In this document: positions 27,729 to 36,505 of the stretch, in pieces
Layout of the letters: every line of letters begins with the position of its first letter
How positions within the stretch are numbered: the stretch's first letter is position 1
NCBI GenBank assembly: GCA_016194935.1
Contig: JACQAO010000006.1
Location: forward strand, 1 to 61,417
Reading direction: 5' to 3'
DNA: 61,417 nucleotides
DNA from: Betaproteobacteria bacterium
GTDB taxonomy: Bacteria > Pseudomonadota > Gammaproteobacteria > Burkholderiales > Rhodocyclaceae
Position numbers and translations under genes: made by a program
The notes under the pieces: model-generated
The model's database searches: none
What the model was told of the DNA's origin: nothing
What the model saw: only the letters and a program-made list of their open reading frames with translations

Positions 27729-28231
27729 TGCGTGTTCTCGCTCTCATGCTGTGTTAACAGTGCTTCGGCCTGGCGGCGTTCATCGGCGGAAAGCGTACTC
27801 CCGGCTGCCTCCGCAACACGTCCGCGACGCTGCCGCAAATAGACGATCAAGGCGGCAATGGCGCCCGCCAGCAATACGAACGGGCCGAACCACAGCAGAT
27901 AGGTGCTGGCTTTCATGGGTGGCCGGTAGCGAACGAAATCGCCGTAGCGGTTGACCATGAAGTCCATGACTTCCTGGTCGCTCTTGCCTTCCTTGATAAG
28001 CCCGCGAATTTCGCGCCGCAAATCGTGCGCCAGGTCGGCCTGCGAGCTGGCCAGGGATTCGTTTTGACAGACCAGGCAACGCATTTCCTCGGAGATCGAC
28101 ACCAAACGCTTTTCCACCGCCTCATCCGCCGCCAGCGGCGGGGCTTCCTTGGCGTAAGCAAGGCCGCACAGCAATAGCCATGCAAGGGCCAGCAAAAACT
28201 GTCTCGTCCCAATGGGATTTTCAATAGTCAT
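27725..28231 (-). CDS. ccmH: cytochrome c maturation protein CcmH (CcmL-type thioreductase)
   Basis: 168 aa with a signal peptide and the redox motif RCLVCQ (Cys52, Cys55) that reduces apocytochrome thiols; one C-terminal membrane helix (about 105-128) anchors it. This is the short CcmH form; the TPR part of E. coli CcmH is the separate CcmI here. Start overlaps the ccmG stop. Confidence 0.93.
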   Translation of the reverse strand: MTIENPIGTRQFLLALAWLLLCGLAYAKEAPPLAADEAVEKRLVSISEEMRCLVCQNESLASSQADLAHDLRREIRGLIKEGKSDQEVMDFMVNRYGDFVRYRPPMKASTYLLWFGPFVLLAGAIAALIVYLRQRRGRVAEAAGSTLSADERRQAEALLTQHESENTQ

Positions 28232-28761
28232 GATTTTTGCAGTTCCTTCACCAGCGGCAGTATTTTTTTACTCAGCACTTCAGGCGTTACCGGACCGATC
28301 TGCTTGTAGCGGATAATGCCGGACTTGTCGATGACATAAGTTTCCGGCACGCCATACACGCCATAGTCGATGCCGACGCGGCCATCGCCGTCGAACAAGC
28401 TGATCACATAGGGATTGCCGAGCCGGTCCAGCCACTTTTGCGCATCGGCGCGGGTGTCCTTGTAATTCAGCCCATAGATCGGCACCGTTGCGGTCTTGGA
28501 CAAGGCCACCAGCACCGGGTGCTCCTGACGACAGGAAACGCACCATGAAGCCCAGACGTTGAGCAGCCAGACCTTGCCCCTCATTTCGAGCGGTGAAAAA
28601 TTTTTATCCGGCGCCGCCAGTTGCGACAACTCGAACTGCGGCGCCGGTTTATTCACCAGCGGCGAAGGAATTTCGTGAGGATCGTAGCCCGGCTTGAGGC
28701 CCCAGGCGAGAAAGCCCACCAGCACCACAAACAATCCCAACGGGATCAGGAAGCGCTTCAC
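28228..28761 (-). CDS. ccmG: cytochrome c maturation thioredoxin CcmG/DsbE
   Basis: 177-aa membrane-anchored thioredoxin, N-terminal helix about 5-22. The active site is WCVSC (Cys74, Cys77) rather than the more usual WCxPC or WCxTC, and the acidic GVYGVPETYVID loop matches CcmG. It keeps the CXXCH cysteines of apocytochromes reduced together with CcmH. Start overlaps the ccmF stop. Confidence 0.93.
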   Translation of the reverse strand: MKRFLIPLGLFVVLVGFLAWGLKPGYDPHEIPSPLVNKPAPQFELSQLAAPDKNFSPLEMRGKVWLLNVWASWCVSCRQEHPVLVALSKTATVPIYGLNYKDTRADAQKWLDRLGNPYVISLFDGDGRVGIDYGVYGVPETYVIDKSGIIRYKQIGPVTPEVLSKKILPLVKELQKS

Positions 28762-30728
28762 GCCTTGGCCCCGGCCAGGACCGTTGCGGGAGCGGCGGCC
28801 TTGGCTTTAAGCCGGTAACGCCGGTCGCTGGCGGCCAGCACGCCGCCGAACGCCATTACAAAGCAGCCGGCCCAGATCCAGTCGACGAAAGGCTTGTGAT
28901 GCACACGCACACTCCATGCGCCGCTGCCGTCTTTTTCTCCCACCGGCTCGCCCAGTGAAACGTACACGTCGCGGGTAAAGCCGGTGTCGATGGCGGCTTC
29001 GGTCATCGGCATCGATGACGAGAAATAGATGCGCTTCTCCGGGTGCAGGGTGCGCAGTACCTTGCCGTCCCTGGACAGCTCCACGTCGCCTACCGAGGTG
29101 CGATAGTTCGGCCCCGTGCCTTCTCTCACATCCAGCAGCCGAAAGGTGTAGCCGCCGACCTCAACGGTTTCTCCCGGGGCCATACGCACATCCTTTTCCG
29201 ATTCGTATCCTTTCACCAGCGTCACGCCGATGACGAAAATCGCCACGCCCAGATGCGCCAGTTGCATGCCCCAGAAAGCGCGCGGCGCGCTTTTCCCCGG
29301 CCCGTCATGCTTGAGCCGCTCACGAATTTGCACCACGCCGCTGGCGGCAATCCAGACGGCGAGCAGCACGCCCAGGCCCACCAGCGGTGTCCAACTGCCC
29401 ATGGCAAAGGGCAGAACCAAGCCGGCTGCCACAGACACGGCGAAGGCAATCCGCAAACGCCTGGCCATGTCGCCGACATCCGCCTGCTTCCAGCGCGCCA
29501 CCGGCCCCACCGCAATCAGGAACAGCAGCGGCGCCATCAAAGGCACGAACACGGTTTGAAAATAGGGTGGCCCGACCGACAACTTGCCCAGGCCCAGCGC
29601 ATCAATAATCAGCGGGTACAGGGTGCCGAGCAGCACCGAAGCGGCAGCCACCACCAGCAATACGTTGTTCACCAGCAGCAGTGTTTCCCGCGACATCAGC
29701 GCAAAGCCGCCGCCCAACCCCACCTTCGGCGCGCGCCAGGCGAACAGCAGCAGGGAGCTGCCGATCACGATGACCAGGAATGCCAGGATGAAGATGCCGC
29801 GGCGCGGATCGGTGGCGAAGGCATGCACCGAGGTCAACACGCCGGAGCGCACCAGGAAAGTCCCCAGCAGGCTCAGCGAGAATGCGCCGATCGCCAGCAG
29901 CACCGTCCAGTTCTTGAATGCGCCGCGCTTCTCGGTCACTGCCAGCGAATGAATCAGCGCGGTGCCGACCAGCCAGGGCATGAAGGAGGCGTTCTCCACC
30001 GGGTCCCAGAACCACCAGCCGCCCCAGCCCAGCTCATAGTAAGCCCACCAGCTGCCGAGCCCGACGCCGATGGTCAGGAAGATCCACGCCGCCACCGTCC
30101 ATGGCCGCGACCAGCGCGCCCAGGCGGCATCGAGCTGGCCGGAGAGCAGCGCGGCGATGGCGAAAGCGAAGGCCACCGAGAATCCCACGTAACCCATGTA
30201 GAGCATCGGCGGATGAATCACCAGACCCGGATCTTGCAGCAGCGGATTGAGGTCGTTGCCATCGGCGGGAATTTCCAGCAGCCGCTCGAAAGGATTGGAA
30301 GTCAGCAGGATGAACAGCAGCATGCCGCAGGAGACCAGGCCCAGCACGCCGATCACGCGCGCCACCATCGCCTCCGGCAGCGCGCGCGAGAGCAGCGACA
30401 CCGCCATCGACCAGCTTGCCAGCATCAGCACCCACAGCAACAGCGAACCTTCGTGGCCGCCCCACACTGCTGCGAATCGATACACTGTCGGCAACTGCGA
30501 ATTGGAATGTTCGGCAATATAGCGCACCGAAAAATCGTTGCTGAGAAAGGCGTAAGCCAGGCAACCGAAGGCAATCAGCAGCAGCATCCACTGCGTCTGC
30601 GCCGCCGGGCGCGCCAGCGCCATCCAGGCGACGTTGCGGCGATGCGCGCCGAGCAGCGGCAGGACGCTCTGCACGATGGCCACCAGCAGGGCGAGGATGA
30701 CGGCGAAATGTCCGAGTTCAGGGATCAT
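28758..30728 (-). CDS. ccmF: cytochrome c haem lyase CcmF
   Basis: 656-aa polytopic membrane protein, about 15 helices, carrying the tryptophan-rich haem-handling motif (GWGGWWFWDPVENASFMPWL, about 235-254) and conserved His residues (IHSLAV; SGVLTSVHAFA). It transfers haem from CcmE to apocytochrome with CcmH/I. It begins 203 bases after ccmE stops, the longest gap in the operon, which holds strong hairpins. Confidence 0.95.
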   Translation of the reverse strand: MIPELGHFAVILALLVAIVQSVLPLLGAHRRNVAWMALARPAAQTQWMLLLIAFGCLAYAFLSNDFSVRYIAEHSNSQLPTVYRFAAVWGGHEGSLLLWVLMLASWSMAVSLLSRALPEAMVARVIGVLGLVSCGMLLFILLTSNPFERLLEIPADGNDLNPLLQDPGLVIHPPMLYMGYVGFSVAFAFAIAALLSGQLDAAWARWSRPWTVAAWIFLTIGVGLGSWWAYYELGWGGWWFWDPVENASFMPWLVGTALIHSLAVTEKRGAFKNWTVLLAIGAFSLSLLGTFLVRSGVLTSVHAFATDPRRGIFILAFLVIVIGSSLLLFAWRAPKVGLGGGFALMSRETLLLVNNVLLVVAAASVLLGTLYPLIIDALGLGKLSVGPPYFQTVFVPLMAPLLFLIAVGPVARWKQADVGDMARRLRIAFAVSVAAGLVLPFAMGSWTPLVGLGVLLAVWIAASGVVQIRERLKHDGPGKSAPRAFWGMQLAHLGVAIFVIGVTLVKGYESEKDVRMAPGETVEVGGYTFRLLDVREGTGPNYRTSVGDVELSRDGKVLRTLHPEKRIYFSSSMPMTEAAIDTGFTRDVYVSLGEPVGEKDGSGAWSVRVHHKPFVDWIWAGCFVMAFGGVLAASDRRYRLKAKAAAPATVLAGAKA

Positions 30729-30789
30729 GGGGTTCTCACTGTTTTAACGTGAAATAGCGAAATTGAGCGCCGAGTAACCGGACGAGCGT

Positions 30790-30888
30790 AGCGAGCAAGT
30801 CAGTCGCCTCCCCGCGAGGGGGCGAAGGCGGGGTTTCGCGGAGCACTGCTCCGCGCCGCCGACGCCGGCAGGCTGTGCAAAGCCTGCC
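30790..30888 (-). repeat. hairpin-rich intergenic element between ccmE and ccmF
   Basis: Two perfect hairpins follow one another: CGCGGAGCA-C-TGCTCCGCG (30837-30855) and GGCAGGCT-6 nt-AGCCTGCC (30867-30888), preceded by a weaker stem around 30806-30826. GC-rich and in the only sizeable gap of the ccm operon. It looks like a REP-type or mRNA-processing element; no T tract follows, so it is not a classic terminator. Confidence 0.6.
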
Positions 30889-30931
30889 GTGGACGGACGG
30901 GAGGGGCGGGTGTTTATTGCTTTGAACGATT

Positions 30932-31405
30932 TCATGGCACGGGGGTGGGCTTGGCGACCATGCGAGTTAAGGTTTTTTCCATCCGCTCCGCCTGGGCCTG
31001 GTCGATGGCGTGCTTGGCTTCCGGCGGCATGTAGTTTGCGTCGTGCTTGGCCAGCACTTCGGTGGCGATGAACTGTCCGTCCGGCCCCAGCTTGCCCTGC
31101 GCCACCACGCCTTTGCCTTCCTTGAACAGGTCGGGAAGAATGCCGGTGTAGGCGACCGGAATATCCTTGGCGGTATCGGTGACGACGAAATGGACTGTCA
31201 TCGAATTTCTTTGCAGCGAGCCGTCCCTGACCATGCCGCCGATGCGGAACACGCGGTCTTTCGGCGCCTCACCGGCATACACCTGGGTCGGCGTGAAGAA
31301 CAGGGCAATATTGCTGTTGAGCGCATTCAACACGAAGAAGGCGGCGATACTCAACGAGGCAAGACCGCCGACGATGATGGCGATGCGTTTGTGACGGGCT
31401 TTCAT
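30932..31405 (-). CDS. ccmE: haem chaperone CcmE
   Basis: 157-aa membrane-anchored periplasmic haem carrier. N-terminal helix about 8-28, beta-barrel domain with [11 protein letters not shown], and the covalent haem-binding His121 in [12 protein letters not shown]. The C-terminal tail is long and helical. Start overlaps the PaiB-like stop by 4 bases. Delivers haem to CcmF. Confidence 0.94.
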   Translation of the reverse strand: MKARHKRIAIIVGGLASLSIAAFFVLNALNSNIALFFTPTQVYAGEAPKDRVFRIGGMVRDGSLQRNSMTVHFVVTDTAKDIPVAYTGILPDLFKEGKGVVAQGKLGPDGQFIATEVLAKHDANYMPPEAKHAIDQAQAERMEKTLTRMVAKPTPVP

Positions 31406-32034
31406 GACAATGTTTCCTTGATGAGGTCAGACATGGCGCGGGCATTGCTGTCCCCCGGTGCGCCCAGACCGGCAATAACGCCGGCGCGATCAGACGCCGA
31501 ACGGTTCTGGCTGACTTTCCACTTGCCGACAATCTTGGTAATCGTCATCTCAATGCCGACGATGGACTTGAGCATCTGCTCGATATATTCGGGCGGCGCA
31601 TCGGCCACCTGCCAGGGCTGAGGCCGGCCGGCCTCATGGCGGCGGGTTAATTTCTCGACGATGGCGCGCAGTTGTTGCGGGTCTTCGACAGCCCGCAGCG
31701 CTCCGCGCACATGCACCACGGCGTAATTCCAGGTCGGCACGACCTTGCCGTGCTCCTGCTTGCTTGGGTACCAGGCAGGCGATATGTAGGCATGCGGCCC
31801 CTGAAAAATTGCCAGCGCCTCATGTTCATCGACTTCGCGCCATACGGGATTGGCCCGCGCCACATGCCCAACCAACCTGCCGAATGGCGCTGGCGCCGGA
31901 TCATATTCCAGTGGAATATGGTTGGCGGCGATGCCGCCTGCCGAGGCAGTCACCAGCGTGGCGAACGGATGCTCGCGCATCAGCGCCTGCAGCACTTCAC
32001 TGCGCGTTTCCTCAAACTGCGCCGGCATATACAT
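31402..32034 (-). CDS. PaiB-like FMN-binding protein inside the ccm operon
   Basis: 210-aa protein of the PaiB/FMN-binding split-barrel family: [44 protein letters not shown] and [13 protein letters not shown] match along its length. Members bind FMN and were first described as sporulation/protease regulators in Bacillus; an enzymatic or haem role is possible. Its ATG shares one base with the ccmD stop (TAATG) and its stop overlaps ccmE, so it is tightly coupled to the cytochrome maturation genes, where it is not a standard member. Confidence 0.85.
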   Translation of the reverse strand: MYMPAQFEETRSEVLQALMREHPFATLVTASAGGIAANHIPLEYDPAPAPFGRLVGHVARANPVWREVDEHEALAIFQGPHAYISPAWYPSKQEHGKVVPTWNYAVVHVRGALRAVEDPQQLRAIVEKLTRRHEAGRPQPWQVADAPPEYIEQMLKSIVGIEMTITKIVGKWKVSQNRSASDRAGVIAGLGAPGDSNARAMSDLIKETLS

Positions 32035-32216
32035 TATCCTGAGTTCCTTTCGTCGGCGCTGCGTTCGCGGCGCAGGCTATCAAGAGCATCGTTTCGACGC
32101 TTCCGCAGCAGCAAAGGTTCAATTACCAGCACCAAAGCAGTAACGCCGAAGCTGCCCCATACATACAGGGCGTAGCCGCCCATGGCGAAGAACTCGCCAA
32201 TGCTATGCCACTGCAT
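32034..32216 (-). CDS. ccmD: haem exporter accessory protein CcmD
   Basis: 60-aa single-pass membrane protein: FFAMGGYALYVWGSFGVTAL is the typical CcmD helix, followed by a basic, charged cytoplasmic tail. It helps release haem-loaded CcmE from CcmABC. Start overlaps ccmC by 14 bases. Confidence 0.92.
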   Translation of the reverse strand: MQWHSIGEFFAMGGYALYVWGSFGVTALVLVIEPLLLRKRRNDALDSLRRERSADERNSG

Positions 32217-32943
32217 GTTTCACCCATTCGCTGGTTCTCTCGCGTTCCAGGATGATGACGCGCACGCGCATCAGGGTCATGGCAATCGAATACATCCAGA
32301 AGCACAAAGCCATCAGCAGCATGCCCCACAGCATCGTCACCGCCATGCTCGGCGATTTGGTCAGCGAGACTGAGGCGCCCTGATGCAAGGTGTTCCACCA
32401 GGTCACCGAGAAATAGATGATCGGCACATTCACCACCCCCACCAGCGCCAGAATCGCGCCGGCCTTGTCGGCGCGGCGCGGCTCGTCGATGGCCGCCTGC
32501 AAGGCCAGGAAGCCGAGATAGAGGAACAGCAGGATCAGTTCCGAAGTCAGCCGCGCATCCCACACCCACCAGGTACCCCACATCGGCTTGCCCCACAGCG
32601 CGCCGGTCCACAGCGAGATAAAGGCCATCAGCGCCCCGGTCGGCGCCACTGCGCTGGCCATCATCGAGGACAGGCGCGTGTTCAGCGCCAGGCCGAGGCC
32701 GGCCCAGAAAGCCATGACGAGATAGAGAAACATCGACATCCAGGAAGCCGCCACATGGACGAAAATGATGCGATAACCTTCGCCCTGCACTGCGTCCGTC
32801 GGCGCGACGAAAAATCCCAGCCACAGGCCGGCGCTGCCGAAGATTACCGCCAGCGTCACGAACCACGGCAGCATTTTTCCCGCCAGCGGATAGAAGCTCT
32901 GCGGCGAGCCGTATTTGAACCAGTGGATAATTTTATTCTGCAT
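32203..32943 (-). CDS. ccmC: haem transporter/handler CcmC
   Basis: 246 aa with six membrane helices and the Trp-rich motif WGTWWVWDARLTSELIL (about 122-138), flanked by conserved His (IIFVHVAASW, about 60-70, and LHQGASV, about 184). Attaches haem to CcmE. Lies 6 bases after ccmB. Confidence 0.95.
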   Translation of the reverse strand: MQNKIIHWFKYGSPQSFYPLAGKMLPWFVTLAVIFGSAGLWLGFFVAPTDAVQGEGYRIIFVHVAASWMSMFLYLVMAFWAGLGLALNTRLSSMMASAVAPTGALMAFISLWTGALWGKPMWGTWWVWDARLTSELILLFLYLGFLALQAAIDEPRRADKAGAILALVGVVNVPIIYFSVTWWNTLHQGASVSLTKSPSMAVTMLWGMLLMALCFWMYSIAMTLMRVRVIILERERTSEWVKHAVA

Positions 32944-32949
32944 GTTTCT

Positions 32950-33630
32950 TCATTCCAATGCGACCCGCAAAGCCGCCGTGGCCGCCCACGGCGCGAAAAA
33001 CGCGGACAGCGCCAGGAGCGCCGCCAGCAGCGACAGATGACCCGTTGCGCCGAGGCCGGAAATATCCGCTTCCACTGCGCCGGCGCCGAAGATCAACGCG
33101 GGAATATACAACGGCAGCGTCAGCAGCGAAAGCAGCACGCCGCCGCCGCGCACCCCCAGCGTCAAGGCTGCGCCGATGGCGCCGAGCAAACTCAACAGCG
33201 GTGTGCCGATCAGCAGCGACAGCATCAGCACGCCCAGCGCGTGCGGCGCCAGGTCGTATTGCAAGCCCAGCAGCGGCGCGATCAGCACCAGCGGCAAACC
33301 GGCCACCAGCCAGTGGGCGATGATCTTGCCCGTCACCAGCAACCCCAGCGGCGCCGGGGCAAGCAGCATCTGCTCCAGCGTGCCGTCGGCATGATCGGTG
33401 GCAAACAGGCGGTTCAGCGACAGCATCGCCGCCAGCAACGCCGCCACCCACAGCACACCGGGGGCAATGATACGCAACAAGCTCATCTCCGGGCCGATAC
33501 CGAGCGGAAACAAACTGACCACGATCACGAAGAAGAACAGCGATGTCAGCACTTCACTCTTTCGGCGTAACGCCAGCAACAGATCGCGCCGCACCACCGT
33601 CCAGAGTATGCCTGGCGTCCCCGGCCTCAT
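32950..33630 (-). CDS. ccmB: haem exporter membrane protein CcmB
   Basis: 226-aa membrane subunit, about six helices, partner of the CcmA ATPase. Pattern: RRDLLLALRRKSEVLTSLFFF, FATDHADGTLEQMLLAPAPL and TPLLSLLGAIGAALT. I chose ATG 33630, which overlaps the ccmA stop (ATGA); the frame is open far upstream only as a shadow of ccmA. Confidence 0.94.
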   Translation of the reverse strand: MRPGTPGILWTVVRRDLLLALRRKSEVLTSLFFFVIVVSLFPLGIGPEMSLLRIIAPGVLWVAALLAAMLSLNRLFATDHADGTLEQMLLAPAPLGLLVTGKIIAHWLVAGLPLVLIAPLLGLQYDLAPHALGVLMLSLLIGTPLLSLLGAIGAALTLGVRGGGVLLSLLTLPLYIPALIFGAGAVEADISGLGATGHLSLLAALLALSAFFAPWAATAALRVALE

Positions 33631-34244
33631 TCGCTGAGCCTCAGATTTTGAGCCGCGCCGCCCTTGATGGCGACCGCCTGATGACTGGTCAATACCGTCA
33701 TGCCACCTGCGGCGTGATGCATTGCGATGATTCCCGCCAGCCAGGTCACGGCGGCGCTGTCCAGGGCTACAAAGGGTTCGTCCAGCACCCATAGCGATGC
33801 GCGGCTCCACAACAGACGCGTCAACGCTACCCGCCGCTTCTGGCCCTGCGAAAGAAAACGCACCGGCAAGGACTCGCGCCCGGCCAGGCCGGAGCGCTCC
33901 AGCAGTTCCGTTCCCTCGGCATCCTCCAGCGTCGCCCCGGTCAGCGCGGCGGCAATACGTAAATTTTCCAGCGCTGTGAGCTCTTCCTTCAAGGCGTTCT
34001 GATGACCCAGGTAGAGTATCTTCTTGCGGTAGTCATCGCCGAGCCGCGTAATAGTCTCGCCCTGCCAGCGAATCTCGCCGGTTTCAGGGGGAGACAGGCC
34101 GCACAGCATGCGCAACAGGCTGGTCTTGCCGGAACCATTTTCACCTGTCACATAAAGATGCCCGCCGCTCTCCAGCGTAAAGCCGAGACCGGCAAAAAGG
34201 CGGCGGTCGCCGCGGATACAGGCGAGATTGGTGGCGGTTAGCAT
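33627..34244 (-). CDS. ccmA: cytochrome c biogenesis ATPase CcmA
   Basis: 205-aa ABC ATPase: Walker A GENGSGKTS (about 34-42), signature LSQGQKRRVALTRLL, Walker B LWVLDEPFVALD. First gene of ccmABCD-paiB-EFGHI. The operon starts 148 bases downstream of the CbcL-like cytochrome gene on the same strand. Confidence 0.95.
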   Translation of the reverse strand: MLTATNLACIRGDRRLFAGLGFTLESGGHLYVTGENGSGKTSLLRMLCGLSPPETGEIRWQGETITRLGDDYRKKILYLGHQNALKEELTALENLRIAAALTGATLEDAEGTELLERSGLAGRESLPVRFLSQGQKRRVALTRLLWSRASLWVLDEPFVALDSAAVTWLAGIIAMHHAAGGMTVLTSHQAVAIKGGAAQNLRLSE

Positions 34245-34391
34245 GTCGGGAAATGGCGAATGGCAGATTACAGGTTACGTAATTACGAATTACGGATTGC
34301 AGGCCGCAGACCGCAGACCGAATTGTGCCTGATCGCGGGCGCTCACGGTTTAATCGGCATCAAACACACGGCTTTTCCTGGAGCATATCTT
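34245..34391 (-). other. intergenic region between CbcL-like gene and ccmA
   Basis: 147 bases that should hold the ccm promoter. Visible features are short direct repeats: ATTACG-type units around 34267-34298 and CAGACCG twice near 34306-34322. No terminator after the cytochrome gene was seen, so read-through into ccm is possible. Confidence 0.4.
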
Positions 34392-36404
34392 TCAACCAGC
34401 GCCGATGCTGCCCACAAATCCAGTCACCACCAGAGCCAGCAACGTGAATCCGGCAATCAGCAATAGCAGCCCAAGAATACGCGAAGCCAGTGTCATGGGC
34501 CGCGAGGGTACATCCACCAAATGCTTCTCAAGCTCGCCCGACTCGGCCAGGCGGCTGTATTCCGCCCAGTGTTCGCGCTTGAATTCTTCCAGAGAGACTG
34601 TGCCGGTAAACATGACGATATCCGGCGGCGGATACTTGTCCGGCCGCAGATGATTGTTGAAAAAATGCACCGTGAACAAGAATACGGCAGCCAGGAAGGC
34701 CTCCTCGCCATGGACTACAGTGGCGACGTTGAATATCCAGCCGGGCAGGATTGCAGCGGTCAGATCCGGGAAGGCCAGCAGCGCACCGCTTCCGCCAATG
34801 ATCGCCATGCCCCAGAACACTGCCCAATAGTCGAATTTCTCCCAATAGGTCCAGCGGTCAAAGACCGGTCGCGGCCCCAATCCCAGTCCCCATTTGAACA
34901 TGCCGATCATGTCCCACAGGTCCTGCCAGCGCGGCGCCAGCGAGGTCGGCCCGAACCACTTGAAGGTCTTGCGGTTGCGGATCAGGAAGGTCGCCACAAA
35001 CACCAGGTGTACAAAGAATATACCCAGCATGATCGCCGCACTGATCCTGTGGATGAGGCCCGCCACCTTCGGGCCGCCAAGCAATTCCATGATGAAACCC
35101 GCCCATGGTTCTGAAGCGTAAAACACTGACATTCCCGTCAGCACCAGAGTCATCACGCTCAAGGCGAAGAGTAGATGCGCCAACCGCCACGGCCAGGTGA
35201 AACGACGGAAGTGCTTGCCCTGCTCCATCGCCAAGTCCTCGGTACGCACATGAACGTGTCGGCCTTTGCCTTGTTTGCGATCCATGTATTCGCGATAAAA
35301 CCACAGTCCTGAGTGCGTCCAGAAGAAGGTAAACACGCCGATCAGCAGCAGCTCCATGAATTTCGTGGTGAGCCACACTTCGGGGTAACGGGCGAAATCA
35401 TGACTATTCGCATGCGGGCTGTAACTGACAAAACCCGCCGTCGCTTCGCGTAGGTCTTTTTTCCCGTTATGACACTGCTTGCAGGTTTTAAGGCGGTTAT
35501 TCAGGTGCACCTTCGACTTGGGATCATCCGCCTTCAGGATGCTGTGGCTGCCGTGACAGTCGTAACACTTGGCGGTATAACCGTAGCCCAGGGTGTTAAC
35601 CTGGCCGTGGTAGGTATCCTTGTAGCTTTTCAGGTTATCTTTGTGGCAACTACCGCAATCCGCTGCGATACCCACCTTGAATGGTTCCGCCGAGGTGTTG
35701 GCAATGTCGTGAGCGCTGTGGCAATCAATGCACACCGGCGACTTTACATTATTTTTTTCCAGCAGCGCCTTGCCATGCACCGACGAGGAATATTCCTCGA
35801 CTTCGTCGCTATGACACTTCTCCCCACACACGTTGGGAACGGTCTTGCGCCACTCCACGCGCTTCGCCGAACCCCTGGCTGGAATATTGAAACTGTGGGT
35901 ATCGTGGCATTGATCGCAGGCCGCCTTGGGGTGCGTCTTGTCTTCCTTGCCTGGCAGGGCGTGGAAGGACTTTTTATACGCCTCGATATTCTTGACTACC
36001 AACCCCAGGCGCGATTTTTCCTGGATCAGATTTTCTTTCTTGACTGTCTCCCATAGCGTCTCGTGACACTGGATGCAATTGGGTTTCTGCGCGACCGGGC
36101 TGATTTTATGCGATGCGACAGCATCGGTAATTTCCTTGTGGCAGGCGACGCATTGCATGTCTGCATGCACGCTCTTCGCCAGCTTGTCCGCCGGGATCTC
36201 CGGCAAAGTGCGCTTTGCTCCATTGGCGTCGAGCGTCTCGAGCTTGTTGCCGTCATGACAACTCAGACAGGCGGCGTTATCCGGTTTTGCGGCAGCCGGC
36301 GGTGCGTCCTTGACGGTGGCGGCTGCGACTGACCCGCTGATCAAGGCGCCGGCCAGGCAGATTACCGCTGCCACTGCCCATGCTGCAAACTTGTTGGTAC
36401 GCAT
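34392..36404 (-). CDS. multihaem cytochrome c fused to membrane cytochrome b (CbcL-like quinone oxidoreductase)
   Basis: 670 aa. Signal peptide/anchor 1-29, then nine c-haem sites: CXXCH at 46, 85, 110, 163, 225, 250, 280 and 308, plus a CX3CH (CGEKCH) at 193. From about 348 a HydC/FdnI-type cytochrome b with five to six helices carries membrane His residues suited to two b haems (RLAHLLFAL, FFVHLVF, VVHGEEAF, FTVHFFNNH). Nine c haems plus a cytochrome b is the architecture of Geobacter CbcL, an inner-membrane quinol oxidase for metal reduction. Here it would link the quinone pool to the decaheme/porin pair encoded just upstream, in either direction. No clear Shine-Dalgarno. Symbol withheld because orthology is unproven. 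Confidence 0.85.
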   Translation of the reverse strand: MRTNKFAAWAVAAVICLAGALISGSVAAATVKDAPPAAAKPDNAACLSCHDGNKLETLDANGAKRTLPEIPADKLAKSVHADMQCVACHKEITDAVASHKISPVAQKPNCIQCHETLWETVKKENLIQEKSRLGLVVKNIEAYKKSFHALPGKEDKTHPKAACDQCHDTHSFNIPARGSAKRVEWRKTVPNVCGEKCHSDEVEEYSSSVHGKALLEKNNVKSPVCIDCHSAHDIANTSAEPFKVGIAADCGSCHKDNLKSYKDTYHGQVNTLGYGYTAKCYDCHGSHSILKADDPKSKVHLNNRLKTCKQCHNGKKDLREATAGFVSYSPHANSHDFARYPEVWLTTKFMELLLIGVFTFFWTHSGLWFYREYMDRKQGKGRHVHVRTEDLAMEQGKHFRRFTWPWRLAHLLFALSVMTLVLTGMSVFYASEPWAGFIMELLGGPKVAGLIHRISAAIMLGIFFVHLVFVATFLIRNRKTFKWFGPTSLAPRWQDLWDMIGMFKWGLGLGPRPVFDRWTYWEKFDYWAVFWGMAIIGGSGALLAFPDLTAAILPGWIFNVATVVHGEEAFLAAVFLFTVHFFNNHLRPDKYPPPDIVMFTGTVSLEEFKREHWAEYSRLAESGELEKHLVDVPSRPMTLASRILGLLLLIAGFTLLALVVTGFVGSIGAG

Positions 36405-36418
36405 GGTTTCTATGTCAT

Positions 36419-36500
36419 ATCAGGCACAAGGCCCAATGTCGCACAAGCTGTGGTTCGGGAGTCATGTCCCGTACCCGCAGCTTGCTGCGAGGCGCCTGAT
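36419..36500 (-). other. structured spacer between porin and CbcL-like genes
   Basis: An outer inverted repeat ATCAGGC/GCCTGAT (36419-36425 and 36494-36500) encloses two smaller stems: CGGGA/TCCCG around 36456-36470 and CGCAGC-TT-GCTGCG (36476-36489). No T tract follows on the minus strand, so it is more likely an RNA stability or partial-termination element than a full terminator. Confidence 0.5.
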
Positions 36501-36505
36501 TTTCA

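Noticed and set aside
29043-30752. 569-codon open frame on the plus strand
   Set aside because: Antisense to ccmF; extremely His/Gln/Arg-rich and without any recognisable motif.
34267-34322. CRISPR-like short repeats upstream of ccmA
   Set aside because: Units are 6-7 bp, few, and without regular spacers; simple local repeats.
36476-36489. Rho-independent terminator after the porin gene
   Set aside because: The 6-bp stem is not followed by a T tract on the minus strand; kept only as part of a structured spacer.
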